Source: Ignelater luminosus (lineage: Eukaryota > Arthropoda > Insecta > Coleoptera > Elateridae). Taken from it: DNA of 64,000 nt. Below the pieces are notes generated by a model. It did no database searches and was not told the DNA's origin. It saw only the letters and a list, made by a program, of their open reading frames with translations. The stretch lies in NCBI GenBank assembly GCA_011009095.1, contig VTPC01000791.1:248001-312000 (forward strand), in the 5' to 3' direction. Below, in pieces: positions 24,160 to 51,500 of this stretch. The position numbers and the translations under genes were made by a program. The first letter of the stretch is position 1; each line of letters opens with the position of its first letter.

Positions 24160-25390
24160 TACATTGCAGTTAGTATATGACAAGTGCCTCATTTTAATGT
24201 TGTTGGTGTTGTTGTTGTTTCGGTTGTTTTTAAATAAAAAACGCACTCGCGGTTTGTACGTAGATTTGTTCGCGCGGTGACAGTGTGAAAGCTGCAATTT
24301 TAAAAACAATGCCTAGTATTTACTGTTACAGACTACGTGGAAATAATACCCCGCGGTACTAATAAAGCCAGATATCGCATAAGTGCAACCCACTCCACCT
24401 TATTGTAGAAAGACAGTTACAATAGCATTCGCATCAAAATTCTTGCACATGTTAACATAATCCCTTTGTCTATATCACATTTGGTATTCGTTCGGTTCCG
24501 TAAGATTTCGCTCGCCACCCTAAAAGGGGGTAATTTCAAATACATGGTTTGAAAATTTACCACTGTGAACTTTTTCCCTGATTTTTTTCTGATCATTTTA
24601 TATTCCCTGACATCTCCAGGTTTTCCCGGTTTTCCAGGACGATTGAATAAGAAATGTTCATGTATAAATGTCCAGAAAATTACTACGTCAGGTTTTTTGA
24701 TCATTACCACATTTAATTTCTCGCATAACATTAAGGAATGACCTTTTTTGAGTGTGTCATTTATTGTGTTTGCAGTTGTGTTTCCTTGTGTTTGATCTAG
24801 TGATGGCAGCTTTGAGAAATCTCAACTTTACATTAGTTGTTTCCTGTTTCTTTAGGGTTCTGGCAAACAGTCTCAGGAAAATATTTTTTTGATATATAGA
24901 TTCAAGTCAAGTTCTTGGGTACTTTGCCAAGTCATTTTCAGTGGTTAAACAAATGCAGTACTTATCGGTCAAATTAGGTGAGTGGCGCTAATTACTAGAA
25001 AGAAATATTCTCATCCTGGCACAATTTTATAGGGCCATTCAGTAGGTGTGATGAGAAATTGTTATCGATCAGTACTTTTTTTTACTGCGAAGTCTCTTCA
25101 AGAATGGTATAGCAATGATTTTCCCCCAATCATCACAAATGATGAACCAAACCACCTCAATTCACTATCTTTGAAGACTATTTCCTTCCAAGTTGGACAT
25201 ACATTTCTGAATTCATATAAGACGTAGTAGGGTAGCATAATTTCATCAGCAGAAGCCAGAAAATAGCAAGCCCAGAAAAATGAATGCGCTAATAAAAGCC
25301 AAGGGCGGTTTGACAAAATGTGAATAATTTAATATAATCAATGTTAGTTCTAAAACTCAAAAAACCAAAATCCTGCAGAAGAGTTTCTAG
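24160..25390. other. Unassigned non-coding stretch
   Basis: No supported gene. A short frame begins near 24309 (MPSIYCYRLRGNN) but stops quickly. A stretch near 24590-24645 (cctgacatctccaggttttc) is a purine/pyrimidine-biased phrase of the type often found in repeats. A 72-residue minus-strand frame at 25098-25316 was not recognised. Confidence 0.45.
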
Positions 25391-25397
25391 AAGTATA

Positions 25398-26422
25398 CAG
25401 GGTGATTCCGAAATAAAGGGTATCCTTTTAATAGGTGATAAGTGAGGCTAAAAGAAGACAAAAAATAAAAAAACGAAGTGGCTCCGTGAAAGTTGAAAAT
25501 TTTGACAATTTTCCTAAATATTAAAAACTCAAGCTGTCTCTGGTTAGAAAAAGAAAAGTGTTTCTTGTATTCCTGCCTTCGTATTAAAAAGTGAAAGTTA
25601 AGGAGATTTATGATGTTTGAAAACTATTGTAGTGTAGGAATAAAAATTTACCAGATATGCCTATTTTCTTGGAACTAATGCAGCTGTAGTAGCACAATGA
25701 ACAATAAACGTCATCATAACCTACCCCCTGGACATTTTACAACTTTCCTTTCTTAAATCTGAAGTTGAGTAGATTAAAGAAATTGCGATAGCCAGCCCCA
25801 AATATGTTTAACATGCAGGGTTGTTGAAATGCACTAAGACAGTAAAAAAATAATATCATAATTTATGTCACGAACAATTAGCCTCCAGTCTCACAAGCAA
25901 CATCTTAATCCCTTATTATTATTTAGTCACTTGAATAGAAAACATTTTAAATGGCAACGGATACACATACTACTTAAATGAAACATACGTATGGAGGTAC
26001 TATCGCCTCTGTATTTAATTCAATTCAATAAATTCAACCAAGTTTTATTTATGTAGCATAATACTTAGTGAAGTTTTTGGTTCTTTGGAATTTTACAGAA
26101 AAAAATCACTAACAGTAGAATTTTAATATTTTTCCATTTACAGATTAAAAAGTAAAAGTTAGAAACGTGCCCATTGGTTATTTATGGCATTGTAGAAACC
26201 AGAGAAACTATTATACCCCTCACATAAATAGCAAGAGCTACCTGTCAATGACAAGGACAGTCAGTCAACCCCTATTGATTTTTGCTTAAGTAAAAGTAAA
26301 CTTCAATCGCATTTTTCTCGGAAACTATGCATTTTTTACCTACCGTTTTTTATCGCAAATGCATGTACTATCACACCGCTATCCACCTTTAAGAGGATAC
26401 CCTTTATTTCAGAATCACCCTG
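25398..26422. mobile_element. Non-autonomous TIR element with TA duplication
   Basis: The left end CAGGGTGATTCCGAAATAAA at 25398 is matched in reverse complement at the right end (tttatttcagaatcaccctg, ending 26422). One mismatch occurs in the first 20 bases and similarity continues inward (gggtatcc). TA flanks both ends (25396-25397 and 26423-26424). At 1025 bp and with no open frame of note, this is a MITE-like relative of a TA-inserting transposon. Confidence 0.8.
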
Positions 26423-26639
26423 TATTTAGACAGGCAGTTATCTTGGTCAAATCATGTTGATTATATTAACAAAAAATTAAACGAATTAATGCTGGCATAT
26501 GAAACTCTAACAAGTAGTCTTATTATAAGAACATGAGATTCTAATGTAGTGATATAAATATAAAATAAACTCGACTACTTTTATAACATTTTTGTTAAAG
26601 TCTCACAAATTAAACAACAAAACAGAAAAAAAGACTCAC

Positions 26640-40864
<14,225 letters not shown>

Positions 40865-41470
40865 TTTTAGTATTATTCACACAATTCTCTTGCCCGGTAA
40901 AATTAAATATCCTCTATCAGGTTCAACCTCGTGGCCCCAAACCTCCTCTAAAGTCGATTGTAGTCACGTGACCCATGACATACTGCGATTGCGTCGGTAA
41001 AACAGTTACCCGGATTGAGTCTAGCGCTGCGTCCTAGTGCAACCTAGTGACAAACAAGCATCTTATGCATTTGTATGACCATGGCCGGCTTTGCAAGTAT
41101 GCGTTTTCGCATATAGTATAAACACGACCTTTTTAAAGTGGTCGGAAATCCGCACGTTCGTAGCTCTCTACAAGTTTTGCGTTTTGGCTTCTTCATTTGT
41201 TATAACTTTCTTTAGGAGATGACATAATTTGAACGAGATTGTTAAAAAAAGCAAACTGCAATTAATTAATAGTATTTCACTGAATATCTTGGAAGATATC
41301 GGTCGAATTTGCATCCTGTAGCATTACATACCTAACTTCAGAGGATGCATAAACCACGTGATCGTTGCTTGATTGGTTAAAATTGTAAAACACAGAAACA
41401 AACCAAAGTTGATTTGTGTCCCCTCTAAAGTTAGGTCACCAGTCGCCACTGCGATTTATAATACACATAC
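40865..41470 (-). promoter_or_regulatory. Probable NAA15 5' flank and promoter region
   Basis: The stretch upstream of the NAA15 start codon is less AT-rich than its surroundings and carries two palindromic CACGTG boxes (40965-40970 and 41355-41360). No TATA box was identified near the start. A GC-enriched, TATA-less flank suits a housekeeping gene; the transcription start was not located. Confidence 0.4.
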
Positions 41471-41876
41471 ATAATAGAAAATAATAATGAATTTGAGCCC
41501 ACGACTATTTTTTTGTTATTTGATTATAATTTAGTACCATTTCATTGCAAGTCGTGTTTAAATTTTATTTTTGCTTACTTCTTGACTAATTTCCTATCAA
41601 TTTTATACTTTATATCTTTGAAATAACTTTTCAAACAATATTTTATTAAACGCACATTCAAAAAAAAACATAACTTGTTGTTTTACGTTTGAGGGGGGGG
41701 GAGAATTTATTTATTATGCTGATTTTGTAACAGTGAAAATAAATTCGCCATTTGCGATCTTTATTACATTTATAATATTTTTTTTCTATAAAAGATGTTA
41801 TAGCCATTCGACACGATTACAAATTTTTGCACAAAAAAATAATGTTACGCCCTTCAATACGTGTTTTCACAAACAT

Positions 41877-42230
41877 TCAACGAACTTCGAAGGAGTCGTT
41901 ACTGAATTTGCGAAGTCTGTCTGTCTCTCTGAAATTTTGACTTCAGATTTAGATTCTACATCAAAAACTAAAGACTACGTGGTATCTTCGTTTTTTGATA
42001 ACTCTTCGNNNNNNNNNNNNNNNNNNNNNNNNNNNNNNNNNNNNNNNNNNNNNNNNNNNNNNNNNNNNNNNNNNNNNNNNNNNNNNNNNNNNNNNNNNNN
42101 NNNNNNNNCGTGTACTTTTTAGTTTTTTGATATCACCTCGGGAACATGGTCAAAATGGCTGCCGAAGTCTGAAAAAAGTAACAAAACGGAATTCGTTGTG
42201 GTTATACTTTGCATTCCCAGATGTTTTAAT
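41877..42230 (+). repeat. Interspersed repeat, copy 2, interrupted by an assembly gap
   Basis: The stretch matches 22917-23295 in the same orientation (caacgaacttcgaaggagtc to gttcgttgtggttatacttt). The 100-N gap lies within it, so the frames of 111 and 129 residues that run across the Ns are artefacts. Confidence 0.75.
42009..42108. other. Assembly gap (100 N)
   Basis: Exactly 100 undetermined bases, the conventional size for a scaffold gap of unknown length. The matching copy at 22917-23295 has 93 bases at this place (23085-23177). Confidence 0.99.
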
Positions 42231-42234
42231 ATTG

Positions 42235-43860
42235 TTTTCGAACAAATTCGCATTGCAATGGTTTTGGTTTTCTTCCTATGAATATTATTATGACTTTATT
42301 TATCTGTCAATTAAAAAACTAGAAAATTAAAATTGTTGTTGTATTTAGAATTTCATAACAGTTTCAATTGTAAATTATCCAATATAATACAATGTGGTTC
42401 ATTTAAATGAATTATTCTTCAAATAGCTGTTCTTTCGTTTTATGAGTGATGACATTTTATCTTAATAGTTGGAAAAGGCGCAAGAAACTCCTTAACCAAA
42501 GTTTTTGGATTTTTTGAAAAACTTTATTCTGAAAAAATTAATGAGTGTGTAATAGAAAATCTACCACACTGTATAAATTATCTACGGCTATCGCTAAATC
42601 TGCAACTTGCATCAAGAGTTATTTTTAAATCTATTCTACCATGAATACAGGGTCGGCATAAAGACATGCAAATAGGCACCTTGTCGTAGGCCATGGTGAA
42701 TAAGCACTGCACAATTGGCATTAAACACATCACGCGCCACCCTATTTTTGCGCCTTGAGAAATTCTGCAGTGGGTGCTAAATACCCTAGAGCCCTATCTG
42801 AAGATTCTTCTACGTCTCGAATGGTATAATATAGTTTAGTAATGTCAAGTTATATCAATAATGTGTTGGTTATTTAGTGTCTACGAGTGTTGAGAGGGTA
42901 AACTCCTAACGTTTTTTCCAAAGATTTTATTGTTCTTTCCAGAATATTCAGACATTTAATAACATTATGAAAACCCATATACGTAAGTCCTTAAATCTTA
43001 TTTGAAACTTTACAATTTTGTGAATTCTAGACGTATGAGTATGACGTAATTCGTAATTTCGAACTATCTAATAATCTTTTAGTTATCTCATATTTAGGCC
43101 AATTTCATATCTCACATTGAGTAGTTGAATATGAAACAAAATCTCATATATTAAAGAAAAAAGTTCATATTTCTCATATTTTTTTAATAAACTCTCATTA
43201 ATAACAGAATGATTGAACGAAATTGATCTAGTAAATAAAGTTTTTAGGATATGTAAAAATGGAGGATTTCTAAATCTTTCTGAGGATAAAAAGTGTCAGT
43301 ATGAAAAAACAAGCAAAGAATATTGAAATAGTAGTTTTTATAACTAGTGTTCGAAAGTAGCATATATCGTGCGAGGGTGTGGGTGAGAAGATTCACACGA
43401 GCTACGATATAGCACTTTCGAACGAGTTTGATTTACCTCTTTTTGTTCTGTAATAAGTTGTATAGTCTAGTTCTTAACAATATGAGATGTTATCAGTTGT
43501 TTCGGGGTACATATTCAGTTGTTTTGGACTTGTTCTCAGCTTTAAAATAAAAACAGTTTTTTTTGTTGTAATTTCTTAGTTTTATAAGATAAGTATATCA
43601 AACCTGGTATTCTTGGAAATGAAATTAAGAGCACTTTCTATTAATGTCATTTAAAAAACATAATTTGAGGTATATCGCCAATATTAAAAAGTATAATCAA
43701 ATATCTGATAGTTTGTTAATGATCTACATAAAAAGATACCTTAAAGATGTCTTGACCTCTCTCTTGACAAATGCTTGTATTTAGTATTGTGCAAATATCT
43801 ATGAATATATTATATCACATTAGAAAACTTAAGATATAAGGGAAATAATTTGTACACTGA
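42235..43860. other. AT-rich intergenic stretch with a short hairpin
   Basis: No gene recognised. A segment near 42945-42990 resembles 14965-15010. An inverted repeat at 43349-43422 (gttcgaaagtagcatatat against tatagcactttcgaac) forms a hairpin with arms of about 30 bp. Confidence 0.5.
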
Positions 43861-43879
43861 CAATACCGATGCCCTGCGA

Positions 43880-44815
43880 ATCAGGGGCATGATACCCACA
43901 TTGGTTAACTGTGAAGTCTGCCGTGGAAGTAATGAGCCTTAAAGCTGCTTTAGGAGCCTACCATGTAGACATCGGAGTACAGGGAAGCTGTCTTTCATCT
44001 CATCTTTGGTGTCGAATAATGAATCATCTTTTGGAGCGCTTAACAGCTTTCTTGCTGAGGCGTATGCAGACGACGGACCAGTTAGTCACTGATCGCTTTC
44101 TCAACCTGGTAGTCCTTTACTGCTCGTGAAGAAGGTTAAGTACTTAGAGCTGACCTTGAAAAAGAGATTAATCTGGGAGTTACATGTCGACAAGGTGATA
44201 ATCAAGTCGACAGCGACACTCTGGCAGGTGGCAGCTGCGTCAGGTAGTAGGTAGTCTCTGGGGGTTCCTCAGCCTACGGAATCTATACGTCAGTTATCAG
44301 ACCTAGTGTACTGTATGATTTAGAGGTCTGGTGGTCTAGTATAAAGCGCACCACCATCTCCAATGGCTGTCCAAGGTCTGGCATGTCTGGGTATAACCGG
44401 TGCAATAAGGACCACCTTTACAGTTGCACCTGGGGCTCTATTAGGGGTGTCGGACCTCCCAATTTGAATAAGAAACGAGGCAATGGCAACCCACCTCAGA
44501 ATTCAGGATGCAGGATCATAACTAGGAAATAGATTTCACACCGGCTATGTCAGGATAGTCTAGCTAGTGGGAAAAGAAGTGCCTTTGTCCACTTACAGGG
44601 TAACACAGGCAGACGATCGACTACGGTTGCATAGGAAGTACTTTCTCGCAATTCCAACTAATAAACCCTGGAAGAACAGTAAGGCAAATCTCTAAAAGGA
44701 TTCGCTGGTTTTCTATACGGATGGGTCACGTATGGAAGACAGGAAACCCTTGGCACCAGGCATTTACCTGGAAAACCCATACGTAAAGGAGAACTTGGCG
44801 TGAGAAAGCACGTCA
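43880..44815 (+). pseudogene. Non-LTR retrotransposon remnant, reverse transcriptase to RNase H
   Basis: The plus strand carries, across several frames, LSSHLWCRIMNHLLERLTA, then FLAEAYADDGPVSH, with the YADD catalytic motif of reverse transcriptase near 44055. Next comes KVKYLELTLKKRLIWELHVD, then RPSV..D-type sequence and LACLGITGAIRTT near 44375-44405. It ends with VFYTDGSRMEDRK near 44710, the start of an RNase H domain. Many stops and shifts interrupt it. The order RT, thumb, RNase H places it among RNase-H-bearing LINEs (I/R1/Jockey-type group). No active protein is possible. Confidence 0.82.
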
Positions 44816-44829
44816 TTAAGGAGAATGAA

Positions 44830-45500
44830 CCGTTAACATTAATATTTCTGTGCTCAATAAGTATAAAGTTTATACTGATGATTCAAATTAGATTATTGTA
44901 GTACATAAAGATTAAATATCAAAAATTGTGCCAAAACTTTCAGGACATACGTTAACAACTAATATTTGAAAAATTGAAAGGGGCGGCAAATATAGTTTTG
45001 CACGCGGACGACTCATACCCTGGGAAGGGCGCTGGGAAATGTGAAAACATTTACGAACGCGCAAGCGATTTGCTTTGACAGGACTTGGTAGATGTCACCC
45101 TCCACTGTCCTCGGTGTTGCCACCATATTACAAGTCACACTGTTATAAAGGAGTATTGTATTAGTCAACATAAATCAACGGGTAGTAGGTTTTTTTTGAT
45201 AACGGTACGAAAATTCCCAACTTTAAAAATTCTTGATATAATGTTTGTGTCCACAAGCTGTAATTCCGCTGACGCGCTATCAGCAGTGGTGATTAGGCGC
45301 TGTCAGTAATTACTTGCTTACAAACGAGTTCTGCCAACCGTTCAGCAATTTTATGTCGCCAATGCGATAACCTGCTGCTTGTTGGTGTACACAAGTCATC
45401 TTTTATGCTGTAGGTGAAAATCATCAACCAACAGATGGCGTTAAAAACTTTGTCAAGATGTATCAAAATAGCTAACAGGAAGACTTACCTCTCACAGCGC
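44830..45500. other. Unassigned intergenic stretch
   Basis: No gene recognised. A 74-residue frame at 45085-45309 has no recognisable domain. Confidence 0.45.
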
Positions 45501-45504
45501 ATCA

Positions 45505-45895
45505 GCATTATTTACGGACCTTGGGTTTTCTCCAATGTATCCCGGAAAGTATGCAACAAATGGAAAAAAATTGTTTATCAATTTCTCAGAAAATTTGTTT
45601 AAATATAAAATTTTGTACTTACTCCAAAACTTCTAATAATAGAAATAAAACTTTAAACTTGAAAACATTATTTCTCCATTAAAAAACGACTTAGTTGCAA
45701 ATTTACTCAATATTCTTAATTTACCCCTACACTTTTCTGAGATCTTTAATAATTTTCCCCATCAAGTTCGAAAATTCCCAATTTGGGGAAAAATCTTCAT
45801 ACCTGTCAACACAGCAGTACTCACTACTTATCTTCAATTTTTATCTTGCACCGTCTCGTAGAGCCCTGCATGGACCAAAATTTTTGAAAGGGATA
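45505..45895 (+). repeat. Interspersed repeat, 5' module only (stub)
   Basis: The stretch from attatttacggaccttgggt through aaaattttgtacttactcca to tacctgtcaacacagcagta and gagccctgcatggaccaaaa matches the 5' modules of copies III and IV. It stops just where the 9-bp array would begin. Confidence 0.75.
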
Positions 45896-45899
45896 AGAT

Positions 45900-48540
45900 T
45901 GATGCACCCTAAATTTTGTAAAATAATGTTTTTATGACCTCAGTTCGCGTATGTATTGGACAGACTACTTAGTTGAAATAGTGATAATTTTTTTTAAATA
46001 GTAGAGTAACTTATAGTGAGTTATTTTTAAAAAGTGAGAAAAAGTGAGTTTGTGGTAGCCCTGCATTATAGAATGGCCCATCTGGAGTTTTCTAATGAAA
46101 CAAATTTATTATTATTCATCTTCTAATTATATTTAATTTGATCATTTCCTTTAGTAGTTATTATTTATTTTATACTTATTATCACAATTAGACGGTTTTA
46201 CGCAAAAGCGGGAAAAGCGCCAAAATATTAGAATTCAAGTCTTTGCTATCATCGGAATGCTGCGTTTAAGCATCTTCGATCTTATGCAAACGACATAAAC
46301 GCCACAAAATCGGAAATTATAGAAAATTTGATATTTATATTGTACAAGCGCTATTCGTAGATATTCTTAAACCATCCTTGTAACACCACCGGAGTTGTTA
46401 TTATGTTTACTTTCGATATTAAATTTACAATAAAAGTAGAAAAGTGTACATTAATCTGTTTATATTATTATCTATTATTTTTGTTGCATCATAAATTCAT
46501 TATACTGATTCTGATTGGCATAACAATCCGGTCATATTGGCAAATACAAACAAATTAAAACATAAGGACGTACTACTTTGCTTGTTTCATTAAAATAATT
46601 TCTGATCGTATCGTATTATTTTATTACCAAAAATTCGAAAATTATAGATAGTAGGTTTGATACGGCGACCGGTTTTAATTTATTTTTACACCCCCTGTGT
46701 GCGCCATTGCTGTTTATTATCCAAAGTTTAACCTAGATTTGTAAGTAAACTTTATGAAATGACCTCGTATGTGATCATCACCCGTACGGTTTATTCCAAA
46801 TTTATCCGATCGGAAACCGCAAAAGTCGATAAAAAGGCAGCCCTGATACAGACGCAACTACACTATTATATATAACAACATAAGTGTCCTTTTTATCAGC
46901 AGAAGTTGCTAATGTTGCGGTTTACCAATAACATGCCAAGGTTTTTTAGAATGAAATTGTAGGTTGTGCGGATAGATTTGGAATAGAATGTACGCAATGC
47001 TTTAGTTTACGGATGGCCTGAATAGGTGGCGAAAGTAAAGAATGACCCAATACGAATTGAATTCAAAGGTCAGGGCGAGGGCTTTAGGCGCCCGTACGAG
47101 CGTATGAGTTTTTCGTGTATTGTAAGTGTGATTGTTAAGGTTTGTGACTGAGTGTTTAATATAAAAGAGGACGGTGGTGGAATTGCGGTCATCATCTGTA
47201 AATTTCAGGTGGATAAGTGCTTCAAATTAACGAATATATTCACTTTGACAACCTGCCTCTTACTTACCAAGTAGTCTCACAGAATGCATGGTGTTCATTT
47301 AAACGCACATTGCATATTGACTAAGAATGGTACTATACAATGTTTATTTTTGGATGTTACTTAATTAGACATTAGCACTTTGATCTACACACAAATCCTG
47401 GACTAGATAGGTTTTCTAGTAGTAGTTTATTATATTCATATTATAAATAATTAAAAATAAGGTTAACCTATGCAAATGAGCTAATTTCATTGGTACATAT
47501 AATTAGTTAATCAATTACCATTGGTAATTAAATTCTTGAGTAAATACAAAGTTTAAATTTCAACATATTCTTAATTGTTGAGTCTTTAAATGAAACCTGA
47601 ACATGTACATGTTATATTATCAACGAGTGATTAATAAATTGTAATTTTATTGTTACTTTTTATATTTCTTTTATCTTCATTTAGCACTTGATAACTGGGG
47701 CTAATTATCAGGTTGGTAATTACTGTAACATTGTTATTGTAAACTATTTCTACCAAACGCTTTGCATTTTAATCGTAAGCTGACACATTTCAAATTAACA
47801 ATAGTAATGTCAATGTGTATTCTAAAATTTGGTGGAATTTATATGTTATAAAATCTCAGTACTTCAAGAAAATAAAACGTACTAACATAAGTGCTTTTAA
47901 TACATACCATGACAGGACAAATGTCTGTTGGTCCTTTTTTTTTCATAAACGATGCCATTTTTAAACAAAAGAAGGAAATCTAAATATACGTATTATGTAA
48001 TATACTAACAATTTAGTTTAGATAGGTAATGAATAATTATTGTTTCAGAATTGCATGAAGTAACAATATTAGCGTTACAGCTATTATAAGGTGATTTTTA
48101 ATTTGACTCATTTGCATTATGCTATTAGAGTTAACACAGTTATAATAAGAATGAATGTTTCTCTACTTACATCTCTTATTACAATTCTACATCATTTTAG
48201 TCTTTTGCTTTTAAATTAGTTCCTGCACTGATGAATACATAAACACATTCAATTTGTAAGCTTTTGCACAAGTCGTATTGCTACAGCTCTTTTCCTCTGT
48301 ATCATATTACACATAATCACACCATGAGAAAACTTATTCAATATACATCAATAGTCATCTGTTACAGTTGCTAATGTACATACATAGCTCAATAAGATTA
48401 TTTTATAGGTACCTTTGACAGCTATTTTTGCTTGGGACCATCTTTACTAATCCAGACAATCTTGAGCAAAAACAGATCTCAGAGATACCTTATCGAATGC
48501 AGGGAGAGATTTTAAATTTATTTTAAAATGCATTTTTTAG
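45900..48540. other. Intergenic stretch upstream of the anoctamin coding exons
   Basis: No coding exon recognised. A TATA-like box lies at 47160-47167. The stretch must hold the 5' untranslated exon(s) of the anoctamin gene, because its first coding exon is preceded by a splice acceptor. Confidence 0.45.
47160..47200 (+). promoter_or_regulatory. Candidate TATA-type promoter
   Basis: TATAAAAG at 47160 is followed about 28-32 bases later by ggtcatcatc, a possible initiator. It lies 1.4 kb upstream of the anoctamin coding start on the same strand. The spacing fits, but there is no independent support. Confidence 0.25.
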
Positions 48541-48555
48541 GTATTCCAATAGGAG

Positions 48556-51500
48556 ATGGAAGATGAGGACGAATTCTTTGATACCAGTTCATTAAGATCA
48601 TACTCTTCAGTTGGTAGAAAGAAGTTTAATGACAAGGGTTACCTTAGTTTATCAAGGAACACCATATATCATTCTGCTGTCGATTTAGACATGGAGATGG
48701 ATAATTTAAATGCACCATCAAAAAGTCAACAGAATAAGGTGTCTAGAAATAATAAGACCGTAACGTATTCCCAGTGGAAATATAGGGTATATTATTCAGA
48801 ATTCTTGGCACGTACAACTTAAATCAGTGCACCATGTTCACACCTTTAACTTTTCCTTCAGTTTGCTTTAGGAATATTGGTACGCAAAGGAATAATATAC
48901 CTTAACTAACAATCATTTTGAAAATAATGGAGGCTTTATATTTAATAATAATTTTAAAAAATACCCAAATAATTTATTTGCTATATTGTACAGGGTGTTT
49001 CAAATTTGAGTTTAAGCATGGGGATCTTACTTATTATAAGAGATACAATATACGTTTACATTTGGCACTTTTGCTAGATTTTAGGCTGATTAATAATCTA
49101 AAAAAAATTTAAGCTAACTTTGTTTTTGACTTATGACCAAAAACAAGGCAAAACGGCGGTTCACGTTGTTTGCCTTTAGCTTTCTTGTTATTGAGAATCT
49201 TAACATTTTAACTACGTTATATATCCCCAGGGTTCTGTACATGTAATTGGCTGATGTTCAAGGGAAGGGGGATAAGTGAAAAATTCCATGTTAGAGAAAA
49301 ACATGTTTGAGGTTATCAAACTTTAAATATATTTTTTCACGTTCGTGAAAAAAAGTGCAACATTTTTCATTAATTTTCGTTTATAAAGGATGCGTTTGTT
49401 TCATCGCGATAGAAGCGTGAAAAAAAGTGCCATAACGGTTCATTTTTTCACGCATTTGAGTGAAAAAAAAGTATCATAACGTGTCATTTTTTAACGCAAA
49501 ATATTTAAACACATAGGAGGCTGCCACTGGCGTTTGTCAGAAATTAGAATGCATTGATGTGACGCATCGAGAAAGCCGTTATTGAAGTAGGTAGTTCTTG
49601 ATTTTTATTACGAACGTGAAAAAAGTTTTGTATGCAATTCGTGAGTAAAATTACTTTTTTTCACTCGGCGGATTTGCGCACTCGCCTACGGCTCGTGCGG
49701 CAAACTTTCCTTCTCGTGAAAAAAAGATACACTTTACTCACTTGTTGCATAAATAACTATTATTTCATCATTTCAAGCATAATATGTTGGGGAATAGGCA
49801 ATACATCTTACAATTCAGAGCCTGCTTTTCTTCAAAAAGTTTAACCCTTATTAATTGAACCATACAGTTTGCTGTGAATTTAAAAACTTACAAAAGTCAA
49901 CTGTTTGACATTTGTTTGGTTATATTTCCTGTTTAACCTTTGTACAAACCTGTTCATTTTCTTTACTTTCTTTTTGTTAAATAAATTTTCTTATTTATTA
50001 TTAAATTCTTAAGGTTTTATAATATTTATAATTATTTGTTTTCTAAAAAAGCAAATCTTTTTTCTAACCACCATAAATTGAGAAATTTTGATATTGACAT
50101 GTATGATAGAAAACAAACTAGACTAACATGATCCATTTGTTTTTAAAACCTGCAATTACACAAAGATATCTCTGAATTGTACGACGTGTTGCCTATTCCC
50201 AAACATTTAGTGGACTACCTGTAAAATGGGCATACTGTATATGTATAAATTATAAATTTTTACATTCAAGTGTTTTAAAGAAGAATAGTTACACAAAACC
50301 TAAATTACATTGCTACAGTAATAATATAACAAAAAAAAAATAAATAAATTTATACCTCTTGTCACAAACTTTTTATTAAAAAGAATGCAACATGTACCTT
50401 TTTTCAAAAATATTTAATTATTTTTCTTGTTACCATTCTTGTTTTCTGACTCAGAATTAGCAATGGAGCACTGATGTTATCTTTTGTAATTAAATTAGTA
50501 TAAAACTGTCTTAATTAAGGTAAGGCAGAAGTTCCAATAAATTTTTTTCTTTTCAGTACTAATAGGAACCAGCCCTTTACAAGATTTTTTCTTAAAAACA
50601 TTTAGATTTAAACGGCTTTTCATTATCTAACTTTGCTTTGTATTGTACAAATCCAGGTTGCTGTGAATATCTGAGCCACTTTATGTCCTTCTCATATTAC
50701 TTTATTTATTGCCTTCAATGTTTGTTTTTCTTTGCTGAAATATTGTTTCAAATAAGACAGACAATTCTAGAAAATCAGAAGTCTTCATTTCTTCGACTTT
50801 GAAAGGCTCCTTATTTCTGCATAAACGAACTTTGCTTTTTTTCTATAATGGAATGATCTGTATCACACTCAATATGTGAATGGCCCAGTACAAGAAATTT
50901 ATGATTTATTTATTCAGTTAGTATCATAAATATTATACTTAAGAAAATGTTCTTGTTCTGTCTAAGACATGTATCAAAGTAAAAAGTCAGTTCTTTAATG
51001 GCTGGTGATAGTTTTTGAAAATGTTTGCATATACACGATGCTATCTGATTGGCACCTTGTGTAGCTAAAGCTTCATGCCACATAAAACAAAATGCTTGCT
51101 GATCATCACATCTATGTAAAGTTAAATTAATTGTCCAGAGCTGACGTTTCTAAAAAGCTACTAATGCTTTAATGTCCAGTGTAGGTAGGTAGGTAGACAT
51201 TGTTACAAATCAAAGGTATATACCATTTTTGTGTCATCATTCAATGATTCTTGCTTGTCAATTTGTTTAATTTCATATACTTCTTCAGCATCTGTCTGAT
51301 GAGAAAATAGATTTTCTCTAATTTCACTTTTTTTTTGTCATTAGAACAAGCTTCCATAAGTAAATCAAGTTTGTCACATGTAGCACAAGTGTCTTTTCTA
51401 GGGTTTTGTATTTTAAAGTCTTAAGCGCGTTTCACATTATACTTTTTTTGTCTAGAATTATGCTAGATTTCTCGTTCGATTTCGATTCTATTTCTGTTGG

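Noticed and set aside
24300..24370. Short frame MPSIYCYRLRGNN as a possible gene start
   Set aside because: Stops after a few residues and has no recognisable donor or continuation.
25098..25316. 72-residue minus-strand frame, first considered as an NAA15 exon
   Set aside because: No match to the NAA15 C-terminal region and no suitable splice sites.
41733..42330. Frames of 129 and 111 residues
   Set aside because: They read through the 100-N gap and through a repeat with no coding relative.
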